Source of the DNA: Aphidius gifuensis
Lineage: Eukaryota; Arthropoda; Insecta; Hymenoptera; Braconidae
NCBI RefSeq assembly: GCF_014905175.1
Contig: NC_057789.1
Span: 15,428,876-15,492,875 of the forward strand
Direction: 5' to 3'
Length of the DNA: 64,000 nucleotides
The notes below the pieces were generated by a model that made no database searches, was not told the DNA's origin, and worked only from the letters and a program-made list of their open reading frames with translations. The position numbers were made by a program, and so were the translations under genes. Each line of letters opens with the position of its first letter. Positions within the stretch are counted from its first letter, which is position 1. Shown piece by piece: positions 20,245-29,600 of the stretch.

Positions 20245-20323
20245 ATAAATAAATAAATAAATACACTAAATCAAATTATTTTCGTTTGTTTTTATTTAAT
20301 TAAAACCATAGGTTACAATTAAT

Positions 20324-21571
20324 TTATGTTAACTTATGTACTATTCCACTTATTGGTCTATATTCAATTATTTTATCATGTAAAATTAAGCAATATGCTG
20401 TCGTTCCTTGAGGAAAATTTTCTTTTGATTCAAATTCCAAGCGTACATCTACAGCACCAGTCTTCAAAAACTCATTTTGTTTACTACAATCAATAACAAT
20501 TAATGGAGATTTTTTAATAAAATTATCTTTTGTTACTAAATCTATTTTTGAGCCATAGTAAGACTCTGCAAAATTAGCATACATATCATATAATAAAGCA
20601 AATTGATTTTTTTCAATATCTAGATTCAAATTCCCATATGGAAAAATATGAGAATTAAGATAAAGTTTAACATTTGTTATTTTACAATGATCAAAATGTG
20701 TTACATCTTTTTGCCAATCATTTTTTCTATTTGATTGAAAACCAAGAATAACATAACGTGGCTTTTCCAGTTGAGTTGCAGTTTTCACTGTCCATATATG
20801 ATGAGTTGTTTGTGGCAGCAATGGATACTCATATAAGTCCCACGATCTAAATCCAATAGAAATGACAGGATCTTTTTGTATATATTTCATTATATCAATT
20901 TTATTTTTGTTTGATAACATTATATACGGTACAAGCCATTCAATTTTTGTAAGTTTTAAATCAAATTCTGGCATATTAGGAACTCTCTCATTATCTCGTA
21001 CGATCGCATTCAAATTTGAACGTGATCGTATCATAATGAGTTCATGTTTCGCATTGACAATTATTTTTTGATAATCTTCAGCAAAGCCAAAAATTATATT
21101 TAATGGAACGCATATATCAAAATATCCATCATCATTCATCAATTTCATACCATTTTGATTTATCCACCCTGCATTTTCATAATTCATTCTTGAACTTAAT
21201 GACAAATAATTTTTCATTGTAGATGTTATACCAACATTCTTTGATTTATCAATTAAAACTCCATTTAATTCATAACGCATTTCATCAAACAAAAAACACA
21301 TAGCATTATTTACTAACGTTAAAGGATAAATATCAGCAAGTGGATCTTCTGCATTTGCAGCAACACGTTCTTGCGTTAATTTTCCACTCATACGTATGTA
21401 GCTTTTTGATGGTAGAACAAACAAATCTTGATTCTGTATTGATATTCTTATTTCATCACTATTATCGAAGCTCGTTGATCCAAATGACTGATGAGCATGT
21501 AGCTCATAGTTGGATATTTCATTGTTAAATTGAACTGGCGCGTTTATATCGAAAATATTTTCATCACTCAT
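20324..21571 (-). CDS. Polinton 2 major capsid protein
   Basis: 415 residues, uninterrupted. Position and sequence (N-terminal NYELHAHQSFG, later NAKHELIMIRSRS, KLTKIEWLVPY and an LPQTTHHIW block) match the double jelly-roll capsid protein family predicted for Maverick/Polintons, which builds hexon-like trimers of an icosahedral shell. Length is near the lower end of the family. The ATG at 21569-21571 overlaps the end of a small upstream ORF (21564-21722). Promoter at 21739/21706. A truncated sister copy lies at 62847-63435, and a different capsid family member at 40667-41995. Confidence 0.87.
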   Translation of the reverse strand: MSDENIFDINAPVQFNNEISNYELHAHQSFGSTSFDNSDEIRISIQNQDLFVLPSKSYIRMSGKLTQERVAANAEDPLADIYPLTLVNNAMCFLFDEMRYELNGVLIDKSKNVGITSTMKNYLSLSSRMNYENAGWINQNGMKLMNDDGYFDICVPLNIIFGFAEDYQKIIVNAKHELIMIRSRSNLNAIVRDNERVPNMPEFDLKLTKIEWLVPYIMLSNKNKIDIMKYIQKDPVISIGFRSWDLYEYPLLPQTTHHIWTVKTATQLEKPRYVILGFQSNRKNDWQKDVTHFDHCKITNVKLYLNSHIFPYGNLNLDIEKNQFALLYDMYANFAESYYGSKIDLVTKDNFIKKSPLIVIDCSKQNEFLKTGAVDVRLEFESKENFPQGTTAYCLILHDKIIEYRPISGIVHKLT

Positions 21572-21722
21572 TTTGACGTGTAAAACAATTAAGACAAGTT
21601 ATATTTATCCAATTAAAGTTCCAAAATTTTTTTTTACTTTTAGACCTAGACTCTGCAGGTAATTTATATTCTGAGATGTCAACTTCTTGACTGCTCGATT
21701 CAGACTGACTGGAGGTGTCCAT
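21564..21722 (-). CDS. small ORF overlapping capsid start, CLxCF motif
   Basis: 52 residues: Ser-rich N-terminus (MDTSSQSESSSQ), a basic stretch (SKSKKKFW) and ITCLNCF near the end. The stop overlaps the capsid ATG (ATGAGTGA). A comparable ORF at 63420-63572 in Polinton 4 has the same length, Ser-rich start, basic stretch and YCLFCF end, and also overlaps the capsid start. Basic residues followed by Cys-x-x-Cys in a hydrophobic context suggest a lipid-anchored or zinc-linked peptide. Caution: the predicted +1 (21706) is 16 bases downstream of its ATG, so it may be translated only from a longer transcript, or not at all. Confidence 0.5.
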   Translation of the reverse strand: MDTSSQSESSSQEVDISEYKLPAESRSKSKKKFWNFNWINITCLNCFTRQNE

Positions 21723-21758
21723 GATGTGCTGCTTTTATACGATGCCCCACGTTTTATA
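21706..21758 (-). promoter_or_regulatory. capsid gene promoter, two TATA boxes
   Basis: Minus strand: TATAAAAG at 21739-21732 with initiator TCAGTC (+1 at 21706, spacing 33). A second TATAAAAC at 21758-21751 would place a start next to the small ORF ATG. The nearer pair is conserved in Polinton 4 (63587/63556). Confidence 0.7.
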
Positions 21759-21786
21759 GCGCGTGAATTGAAGCAAATTCCCATTC

Positions 21787-22453
21787 CTATGATTTTACGT
21801 GTAACGTAATGGTTATTGTTTCACCACGGAAATTCACTAATTTTCCGTTTTGATCAACAATTTTTAATTGTAAATGATCAATGGTTTTAACAGTAATTGG
21901 TAAATAGATTGGATTAGCTGGTACTTCAATTATTTTATAACCAGGTGGTACAGCAGGAAAAAAGTTATATATTGTATGAACTTTTTGTTGATTCGTAAGC
22001 TCCTGTTGTAATGTTGCACTCGATTCTCAATGTATTCACTTTTAAAATATTAATCGGGTAGTTTGATTCATATTTTGTTTTAGAACTCAATATTCTCGGT
22101 GTAAATCCTAGTAAACGTGCTGGTGATTTTGGTTTTACAAAATCAATGTCTCTTTGTAATATATATGAATGTAGAGTATTTTTATTATATGTAATTTTGA
22201 TATTATATTTTTCTAAGTAAGCAGCTAGATCATCTATTTCATAACTTCCAGTTGGTATTTCAATTGTATCATAACTGTTCAAATATGTAATCATATTATT
22301 TTCATGATCGATATTTGGTAATGAATTAAATGATAAAAATGAAATAAGTGCTAATGAATAATTTTTTTCACTTGATAATTGTATGGGTGGAAAGTAATCA
22401 GTTTCTAAGACTGAAGATTTACCGGTGAGAGTTAAAGTAAACGTATCGTTCAT
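21787..22453 (-). pseudogene. Polinton 2 minor capsid (penton-like) protein, frameshifted
   Basis: Single jelly-roll minor capsid protein, expected at the five-fold vertices. The real start is ATG at 22451-22453 (MNDTFTL), 21 bases after the predicted +1. The frame is open to about 22010 (NITTGAY), where a 1-base shift moves the reading to another frame; the remainder (PPGYKIIEVP ... FRGETITITLHVKS) ends at a TAG at 21787-21789. Polinton 4 (63632-64000) reads through this site without a shift, so this is a lesion and not a programmed site. It could be a recent mutation or a sequencing error. Confidence 0.83.
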
Positions 22454-22473
22454 TGTCAAGGTTGATAAATAAC

Positions 22474-22506
22474 TGATTGGAAATTTTCTTTTCTTCTGCT
22501 TTTATA
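22474..22506 (-). promoter_or_regulatory. minor capsid core promoter
   Basis: Minus strand TATAAAAG starting at 22506, initiator TCAGTT with +1 at 22474 (32 bp). Confidence 0.72.
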
Positions 22507-22864
22507 GTTTTCCTGTGAGAAATGCGAGACATAAATGTCCACAATTATACGTATTCCAATCTTGATAACGTTTATGATTATAATTGATGCTACCAACATT
22601 AAGATAACTGACAAGATCTTTCGGTGGCTGTAAGTTGCCAAAACTATCAAAGTATATTGCTGAATTTTTATTGAGTTTTTTATATGCTACCCAATGTGTT
22701 CCAGGATTCCTTTTATCATCTAAATTAATGATTCCACACTCTTGTTTCCAAGGTCCATCTTTTGGCATATCATTTCGCATAAAAACTCCACGAAAATTAG
22801 CAATTTTTGATTGTTTAGCAAATTTTAATAAATCACCGTCAGTTAAAGCTCTTTGTGGTAGCAT
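22502..22864 (-). CDS. Polinton 2 adenovirus-type cysteine protease
   Basis: 120 residues, Ulp1/adenain clan. Catalytic triad visible: His57 in GTHWVAY, Asp73 in YFDSFG, Cys108 in YNCGHLC; an oxyanion-side NTYNCGH block completes the fold. In Polintons this enzyme is thought to process virion proteins during maturation. It is shorter than adenain (about 200 residues), as usual for this group. Its ATG overlaps the stop of the PLA2 gene upstream (TGATG at 22862-22866), which suggests a bicistronic message with termination-reinitiation. No interruption. Confidence 0.92.
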   Translation of the reverse strand: MLPQRALTDGDLLKFAKQSKIANFRGVFMRNDMPKDGPWKQECGIINLDDKRNPGTHWVAYKKLNKNSAIYFDSFGNLQPPKDLVSYLNVGSINYNHKRYQDWNTYNCGHLCLAFLTGKL

Positions 22865-23793
22865 CAGTTGAAGTTTTTTGGAGAGAGATAAAGTCCCATA
22901 CCGCTTTTATGTGGTGTTAAATAAAGTCCTTTTCCTATGGCAATCGATTCCATCATTTTATTGTGTCGCTTATTTTCATTTAATTGTTCTTTACTTGTCT
23001 TTACTGCATTGATAGCTTTGACAACACCAGATGCTCCACCAACTAATCCACCCAATGCTGATATAGCTGAGAAAATCGGGATTAAAAGTGGTAGTGCACC
23101 ACCGATATGTTTAGCAACTGGTAAAACTCTAGGTACTGTAATAGCTTTCTTGCCACCATTTTTTTTAATAGCTGCTCTCGCACCGTTTATTGCTGATTTA
23201 ATTGCAACTGATGAATTATTTGATCCCTTCATTGCTTGTTTTGCTGCTTGTACGATTTTTGAAAATGATATTTTCTTTTTTGTTATTTTCTTTTTTTTAA
23301 CTGCACGTTTTTTATTTTTTATTAATTTTCCTCCAGTCTTTTTTTTTATTTTTCTATTTTTCAACGAAGATAATGGTTTTTTTTTTCTCGTACATTTCTT
23401 TTTCTTTTTTTCAGTAACACAACCCATGCCAAATTTCGATTTTACTTTCATTGCTCCAGTAACGAATGTAGCTGCTGCTCTCTCACTTAAACTAGCGTCT
23501 TTCGAAAAAATACGTTTAGCTGCTTCACGAGCTAAAATATCATCAGCTGCGTTTCTTGCCTTGATGTCGTTGCGATTTTTCGAATATGCAATATCGTGAT
23601 TTTTACAGGCTGCGTCCAAAGGATTAATTCCCGGATCTCCTCTTGCTAAACGTTTTTCTAACTTGGTACCTGGTCCACAATATGAATAACCAGGCAGATG
23701 AAGTTCAAATGGTAACTTGTTGATTATTTTATTGAGAATTCCTTTTCCACAACGTTTTTTGTTCTTTTTCTTTTTTGATGTATGCTCAATCAT
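22864..23793 (-). CDS. Polinton 2 PLA2-domain virion protein
   Basis: 309 residues. N-terminal parvovirus-type phospholipase A2 domain: calcium loop YCGPG (38-42) and catalytic His66-Asp67 (KNHDIAY). Then an Ala-rich helix region (about 76-115), a long Lys/Arg-rich linker (about 125-185), an Ala/Gly region, a hydrophobic segment (about 228-262: LPLLIPIFSAISALGG) and a C-terminal pair of GLYL(T/S)P repeats. In parvoviruses a comparable domain breaches endosomal membranes; a similar entry role here is inference. The basic linker could bind DNA like adenovirus core proteins, and the hydrophobic tail resembles Polinton pVI/pX-like minor proteins. Intact. Confidence 0.88.
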   Translation of the reverse strand: MIEHTSKKKKNKKRCGKGILNKIINKLPFELHLPGYSYCGPGTKLEKRLARGDPGINPLDAACKNHDIAYSKNRNDIKARNAADDILAREAAKRIFSKDASLSERAAATFVTGAMKVKSKFGMGCVTEKKKKKCTRKKKPLSSLKNRKIKKKTGGKLIKNKKRAVKKKKITKKKISFSKIVQAAKQAMKGSNNSSVAIKSAINGARAAIKKNGGKKAITVPRVLPVAKHIGGALPLLIPIFSAISALGGLVGGASGVVKAINAVKTSKEQLNENKRHNKMMESIAIGKGLYLTPHKSGMGLYLSPKNFN

Positions 23794-23807
23794 AGCTTAT
23801 AACAGAC

Positions 23808-23854
23808 TGATTTGCTTTGGTATAAAACGGTTGAATTTATATGATTTGAGCTCA
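23808..23854. promoter_or_regulatory. bidirectional promoter, PLA2/ATPase
   Basis: Plus strand: TATAAAAC at 23821 and TCAGTG with +1 at 23854 (33 bp) for the ATPase. Minus strand: TATAAAT at 23841 and TCAGTC with +1 at 23808 (33 bp) for PLA2. The two core promoters overlap within 50 bp. The same arrangement is still visible in Polinton 1 (15790-15860). Confidence 0.75.
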
Positions 23855-23866
23855 GTGCTCATCACG

Positions 23867-24556
23867 ATGGATTACCAGAAACAAGCTCTAAAATTACCAG
23901 TTATAAACTTTGATATAATTACATCAAAAAGTGGTAATGGTTTAATAGAAAAACGACATGGGGATTTACTACCTAATACAATAAGATGTGCGATAATTGG
24001 AGGAAGTAATTGTGGTAAAACGAACGCTTTAATGAGTTTAATTGTTGATCCAAATGGTTTACGATTTGCAAATATTTATATTTATAGTAAATCATTATAC
24101 CAACCAAAATATCAATATTTAGAAAAGTTACTAGAACCACTTGAAGAAATAAATTATTATAAATTTTCCGACAACGATCAAGTCGTACCAGTTGATGAAG
24201 CAAAACCAAATTCGTTGTTTATATTTGATGATGTTGCAACTGAAAAGCAGAATCATATAAAAGCATTTTTTTGTATGGGAAGGCACAAAGCTGTTGATTC
24301 TTTTTATTTATGTCAATCATATGCACGAATACCAAAACATTTAATACGTGATAATATCAATTTTTTAATAGTCTTCCCACAAGATGATACAAATTTAAAG
24401 CATATACATCACGATCACGTTAATATTGATATGGAGTATAGTAAATTCCGTCAGATGTGTGTGGATTGTTGGAAAGAAAAATATTGCTTCCTGTGTATCG
24501 ATAAAGATAGAGATATAGATAAAGGGAGATATAGAAAAATTTTGACTGCTTTATAA
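23867..24556 (+). CDS. Polinton 2 genome-packaging ATPase (A32/FtsK-HerA type)
   Basis: 229 residues from ATG 23867; a longer frame extends upstream but lies before the promoter. Walker A GGSNCGKT (45-52) and Walker B SLFIFDD (116-122) are intact, followed by the GRHKAVDSFYLCQSYARIP region that carries the sensor/arginine elements. Family members pump DNA into capsids. The C-terminal part with SKFRQMCVDCW is typical of Polinton homologues. No lesions; compare the broken copy at 15129-15787. Confidence 0.93.
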   Translation: MDYQKQALKLPVINFDIITSKSGNGLIEKRHGDLLPNTIRCAIIGGSNCGKTNALMSLIVDPNGLRFANIYIYSKSLYQPKYQYLEKLLEPLEEINYYKFSDNDQVVPVDEAKPNSLFIFDDVATEKQNHIKAFFCMGRHKAVDSFYLCQSYARIPKHLIRDNINFLIVFPQDDTNLKHIHHDHVNIDMEYSKFRQMCVDCWKEKYCFLCIDKDRDIDKGRYRKILTAL

Positions 24557-24557
24557 C

Positions 24558-24591
24558 TATAAATAACAAAACAATTTGTTAAATTTTCTCA
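24558..24591 (+). promoter_or_regulatory. core promoter of 24620 gene
   Basis: TATAAATA at 24558 and TCAGTT with +1 at 24591 (33 bp); leader about 29 bases. Confidence 0.72.
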
Positions 24592-24619
24592 GTTAATTGT
24601 AAAATCGCAAAGGATCAAC

Positions 24620-25567
24620 ATGCCTCTTTGTGAGCAAGAACTAGTTGATGAAACAAAATTTTTAAGTGAAATTGAAAAAGTACAAGACGTTATTCGGAAA
24701 AAATATCAATTGATAAAATTAGGGAAAGAAAATATATCAGATGCTGCAAATGAATATCTTAAACCTGTTGTCACACCGCTCAACAAATTAGCTGCACAAC
24801 TGCCAACAACAACGGTTAGCAAAAAATCATTAATTGATGATGATAAATCATTTCCAGATGAAAAAAATACGAATGATAAAAAAAATAATTCAACACATGA
24901 GGACAATTTTAGTACTTCTGATATTGAAGAATCAGTTTATGAACAAGAAGCTGAATATGATACTGCTGATGAAGGTGAGGAAACATTTGTGGAAGAATCA
25001 AATAAAGATTTAATAGATGATTACTTAGGAAAAATCAATAGTATACAGTGGGATAAAGATTATGGTGTAAAAAAAGTAAAATCTGACTACAAAATTGGAA
25101 ATGCGAAAATTTTCTTTAACGATGATGAATTAAATATTTTTGATACACCATACAAAATAACACCTGGATTAATGGAATTATTATTTATGAAATCACCAGA
25201 CAGAAGAACTATTACTGATATTGATGAAAAAAATTATAATGAAATTATTAATAATACAAATGCACATCATCAATATCATAGATCTAATATGCCAATAAAA
25301 AATTCAGCATCTCGGAAATACATTGATTTTATTGCACCTCATAAGAATGATAATAATGAGCATTATGGTACTGGATTATTACCAACGGTTATGACTCTTA
25401 GAAAAAATAATCCAACTAGAGTCAATTATATCTATTGGGACGATCCGAATGAACTTGTTGATCGATTACGATTATTAGTAGCATCAAGAACAGCTGGTAA
25501 TCCGAATCATGATAATGAGATCATGTCAATTATTGAAGAGTTGAGAGAATGTGGATTAATATATTAA
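24620..25567 (+). CDS. Polinton 2 conserved protein of unknown function
   Basis: 315 residues. The N-terminal 70 are helical and charged (coiled-coil-like, SEIEKVQDVIRK), about 80-135 is a Ser/Asp/Glu-rich disordered linker, and a conserved C-terminal domain (about 145-310) contains KDYGVKK, GLMELLFMKSPDRR, NAHHQYHRSN, YGTGLLPT and a terminal NPNHDNEIMSII block. This domain is common in arthropod Polintons, often with similarity to a DUF8207-type domain (from memory, not checked). It always sits between ATPase and integrase here. Intact; its disrupted twin is at 14133-15065. Confidence 0.85.
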   Translation: MPLCEQELVDETKFLSEIEKVQDVIRKKYQLIKLGKENISDAANEYLKPVVTPLNKLAAQLPTTTVSKKSLIDDDKSFPDEKNTNDKKNNSTHEDNFSTSDIEESVYEQEAEYDTADEGEETFVEESNKDLIDDYLGKINSIQWDKDYGVKKVKSDYKIGNAKIFFNDDELNIFDTPYKITPGLMELLFMKSPDRRTITDIDEKNYNEIINNTNAHHQYHRSNMPIKNSASRKYIDFIAPHKNDNNEHYGTGLLPTVMTLRKNNPTRVNYIYWDDPNELVDRLRLLVASRTAGNPNHDNEIMSIIEELRECGLIY

Positions 25568-25575
25568 TATATTAA

Positions 25576-25606
25576 TATAAAAAAATCAGTCTGTATACAT
25601 CCGTCA
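25576..25606 (+). promoter_or_regulatory. integrase core promoter
   Basis: TATAAAAA at 25576 and TCAGTG with +1 at 25606 (30 bp), giving a leader of only about 8 bases. An extra TCAGTC lies at 25587. Confidence 0.6.
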
Positions 25607-25613
25607 GTGAACT

Positions 25614-26528
25614 ATGACTGATTATAAAGAGACGTTGTGCGTGAGTTACACGCTCCAGCAAGAAAAATTTTTACGACGTAAAGTTGATATTCGTGATAAG
25701 GATGAAACGTGGCAAGCTGATCTTGTTGAAATGATTGAACATTCAAAGATCAATTCTGGATATAATTATATTTTAACAGTCATTGATATTTTCTCAAAAT
25801 TCAGCTGGGCTGTTGGACTCAAAAATAAAACTGGAAAAGAGGTAACAGCAGCAATGGAATCAATATTCAAAAAAGGTCGAATATGCAAAAATCTTCATGT
25901 GGATCAAGGAAAAGAATTTTATAATTCAACATTCAAAACAATGTTACAAAAATATAATGTTCATATGTATTCAACATTTACTCATTTAAAAGCATCAATA
26001 GTTGAACGATTCAATAGAACACTAAAAAACAAAATGTTTTTTGAATTTAGCATGCAAGGAAATTATAAATGGTTGAAATTGCTGCCAGAATTAATTAAAA
26101 AATATAATAATACAAAACATCGCACAATTAAAATGAAACCAGTTGAAGTTGTTGGTAAAAATATTAAAATATTAAAACAAACTGTATTTAAAAGTTTAAA
26201 TCATTGTCATGTTAAAATCAAATTTAAATTAAATCAACATGTAAGAATAAGTAAATATAAGCATGTCTTTGATAAAGGATATAAACCAAATTGGACAAAC
26301 GAAATATTCACAATTACTAAAATTAATAAAACATCACCTGTAACGTATAAGCTTAAAGACTATCAAGGAAATCCAATACAAGGAAGCTTTTATACTGAAG
26401 AGCTACAAAAAGTTCGACATTCCGACATTTATTTGATTGAAAAAGTTTTGAAAAGACGAGGGAATCAGATGTATGTAAAATATCTTGGATTTGACAATAG
26501 TCATAATCAATGGATAGATAATCAATAA
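25614..26528 (+). CDS. Polinton 2 integrase with chromodomain-like C-terminus
   Basis: 304 residues, rve-type integrase. Catalytic D36 (WQADLVEM), D97 (HVDQGKEF) and E131 (SIVERFNR) present; RTLKNKM and NNTKHRT follow as in the family. The C-terminal region has an SH3-like part (YKPNWTNEIFTI) and a chromodomain-like end (IEKVLKRRGNQMYVKYLGF). The N-terminal zinc finger of longer Polinton integrases is not seen; the frame starts just before the core, so it could be slightly 5'-shortened. No stop or shift. Chromodomains can direct integration to particular chromatin. Confidence 0.92.
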   Translation: MTDYKETLCVSYTLQQEKFLRRKVDIRDKDETWQADLVEMIEHSKINSGYNYILTVIDIFSKFSWAVGLKNKTGKEVTAAMESIFKKGRICKNLHVDQGKEFYNSTFKTMLQKYNVHMYSTFTHLKASIVERFNRTLKNKMFFEFSMQGNYKWLKLLPELIKKYNNTKHRTIKMKPVEVVGKNIKILKQTVFKSLNHCHVKIKFKLNQHVRISKYKHVFDKGYKPNWTNEIFTITKINKTSPVTYKLKDYQGNPIQGSFYTEELQKVRHSDIYLIEKVLKRRGNQMYVKYLGFDNSHNQWIDNQ

Positions 26529-26609
26529 ACTAATAAATAAAAAAAGCAACGTGTATTTATTTTCTAACAATAATTTTTATTATATACATTTATACAATTT
26601 TCATTTACA

Positions 26610-29600
26610 TCATTCATATTTTCTTTTAAATATACTTTTACTCAAACACATTCGTTCAACAGGTATATATCCCCAAGGCAGAGTGTCAGTTTCACCATTA
26701 GTTAACTGTCGTTTATCATCTTGCCAACAGAGAGCAATTTTTTCAATTGTTCTTGTTGTTACTTCATGTTTATGTGATCTTATAATATTTTGTTGCTTTT
26801 TTAAAATAACATGATTAATTAAACAATTTTTATAATCATCGAAAGTTATTTGTCTTACAGTTGATCTTTTGACGCCCTTTGCTCTCATATGAACACGTTT
26901 TTTTAATGAATTATTTTCATCTGCTATAACATAAGAGTATAATTTACTTCGTAAACCAATGAATTCTTTCATTATTTTTCCATTATTCTCATCTTTCATA
27001 ATACCAATAACTTTTTTATTTTTTAATTGAATTCCATATTGATTATTTTCTGGATAATCAGATGTATCAAATTTATCAGGATTATTACGTATTAAATCAT
27101 ATGGATTATGACTAAATATGTGGTAAACAGCAGAATCAGTATCACCATATAAATACTTGACTTTATCTTCATATTTTGGTTTTATGAAATTATAATGGAA
27201 ATCATACATATATGTTTTTGACATTTCCAAAATAGAAAATCCAAGATAAATTGGTTTATTGAAAAGTATACTTGTTGGTTTCATCTCAATTATTACAAGA
27301 TCGTCAATGATTAAATGACTGTGAAAGTTTGGCTTTGAGATATAAAATCTTGCTCCACCTCTACCACCATATTTTTCTACAAGTTTTATGGATTTACGAG
27401 TTCTTACAGACTCTAGAGTTTTACCATAAATTGCATTAATGAATAATTTTCTAAGATCTTTTTCAAATGCACTACGTGCTTTCTTTCGTAACTCTGTATT
27501 AAGATCAATATAAGATTGAAGCCATGCACTTTGTTCAAATTTTAAAACACGATGAACTTTAGTAATAATCATCCCCAAAGAACAATATTGTTTTAAATTC
27601 CGGTAATGGATAACATAATTTTTTTTATTATCTAGAGTTGCCAATAATTTTGGAGTTTTACTGGTTTCTAGAGGTGGTTTTTCGCGTACTGGTGCTAGTG
27701 GAAAATCTTTATGGTGATGATGCAAACTTGCAGGATAATCTAAATCAACTTCAAGAATGTATCCGCGCAGCAGTTCAAAGATATCCAAAATCAAGTTGGA
27801 AGATATTCTCTTCCTCCTCCAGGATTATATTCACTGCCCATATATCGATTATTTGCTTTTCCATATCGATTCGAGACTTGTGATAAACCACCTCTTATAC
27901 CTTGCTCAATAAACAACATCATTTCAGGATCTGTCAACAATTCTAGTTCAATCTGAGTATATCTCAACATTGCACTAAAACTAAGTCCAGGTAGTGTATA
28001 ATAATGTGCTGGATCTAACTTATATGTATTTAAACAATCAGCTCTGAAGCTTTCAAAAACATCAGCTAAAAGGGCAACATCAGTTTGTAAATATAAATCA
28101 GAATATTCCCCAAGTGTTTTTATTTTGAACTTTTGCCAAACATTCAGAGCATGTGCATATGCTTCATCTGAAATATTTTCTTCATTCAATTTTGAATAAA
28201 ATTGATCTTTCGATGGAAGTGTTGTATCATCAAATTTTTCCCATTTATCAAGATAATCATATGGAAATACTCCCTTCTTTGTAATTAAATTGAATTCATC
28301 ATCATTTTTACAGAGACTTTTCGTTATCGATTTTTTATTATCATCTAGATTATTTGATAATGAATCTATAGAACTAGCCATAAATCTATATGAGTCGATG
28401 AATCTGAATTTTATGCGGGTACCTTTGACAGATTTGTGAATGAAATATACCTTTCTTTGTTGATTCCAAGTATATCAATTTTACCTCGGAACTGGTTTTC
28501 AGTTTTTTGATGATGAAATGTGCATCATAGCCTGTGAGATTGTGAAATACTACAGGAATGATACATGATTCTTGATAATTTATATTGCATATTTGATGGG
28601 CGGCACCTCGGTATTCTGAAGTCCAATGCGAATGATCTCTTACTCTTACGTCATTTTTCGTGAAATTTTTATCACAAATATGACATTTTTTAGCATTCAA
28701 AAATTGTAATTCTTCATCTCGTGTGAGAGACATTGGTTTAATATCATCTATTATTTTATTGACTTGATGAGCAATTTGTTCAAGCTCTGTAATAAACCAT
28801 TCAATTGAATTTTTACCTCTATGAAGATTGAACTTGGAAAGTGAGTCATCATAACTACACTTTAAATAATATGCTGCACTACTTGGAACATGTTTTTGAT
28901 AAATTTGATTTTTTTCAAGTTCTTCACTCTGCACTTTTTCCAATAGACATTCTAAATCACCATAAATTATAAACGGTACCGTTAATTGATGTTTATAACT
29001 TTTAAATTGTAAAATATTATTTTTTGCAGTCGGTAATCTCATTGCACTTTTACATTTTTCACTACATAATTTTTCATGATTATCACAAGATTTTTGAGAT
29101 TGAAAATGACATAAGCAACGATCACATATTATTTTCCTTCCATCATGTTTAGAAATCTGTGCACTCACTAATCTTGACAAGTTTTTGATCCATGCAAAAT
29201 GATATTGTGACAAATTTTTTTGTGAATTGAAATCATCAACAACAACAACATCATCATCATCATCATCGTCTTCAGCTTCCACTTCTCTTTTTACCATTAA
29301 AAGATGAATCGTTTTATCAGATTCATTTTTGCTTATAAAATATGGTACAACCCTTTCTTTTCTACGTTTTTTTTTTTTTTTCTCATCATCACTTTCATCA
29401 TCATTATCATCATCGTCATTATCATCATCATCATCATCATCAATACCATAAATATTAATTTTTAACTTATTTTGTTTTTCAAAAACTTTGATTTTTTCCC
29501 ATGTTATCGGGAAAGTTATTCCGCTACAATTTATTTTATCAAGATGTTTCATATAATGACTCACACGCTCACCATTTTTTGGCACTTTGTATAAACATGC

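Noticed and set aside
22010..22030. Programmed ribosomal frameshift in the minor capsid gene
   Set aside because: No slippery heptamer is evident at the site and the Polinton 4 copy is in frame, so a mutation is simpler.
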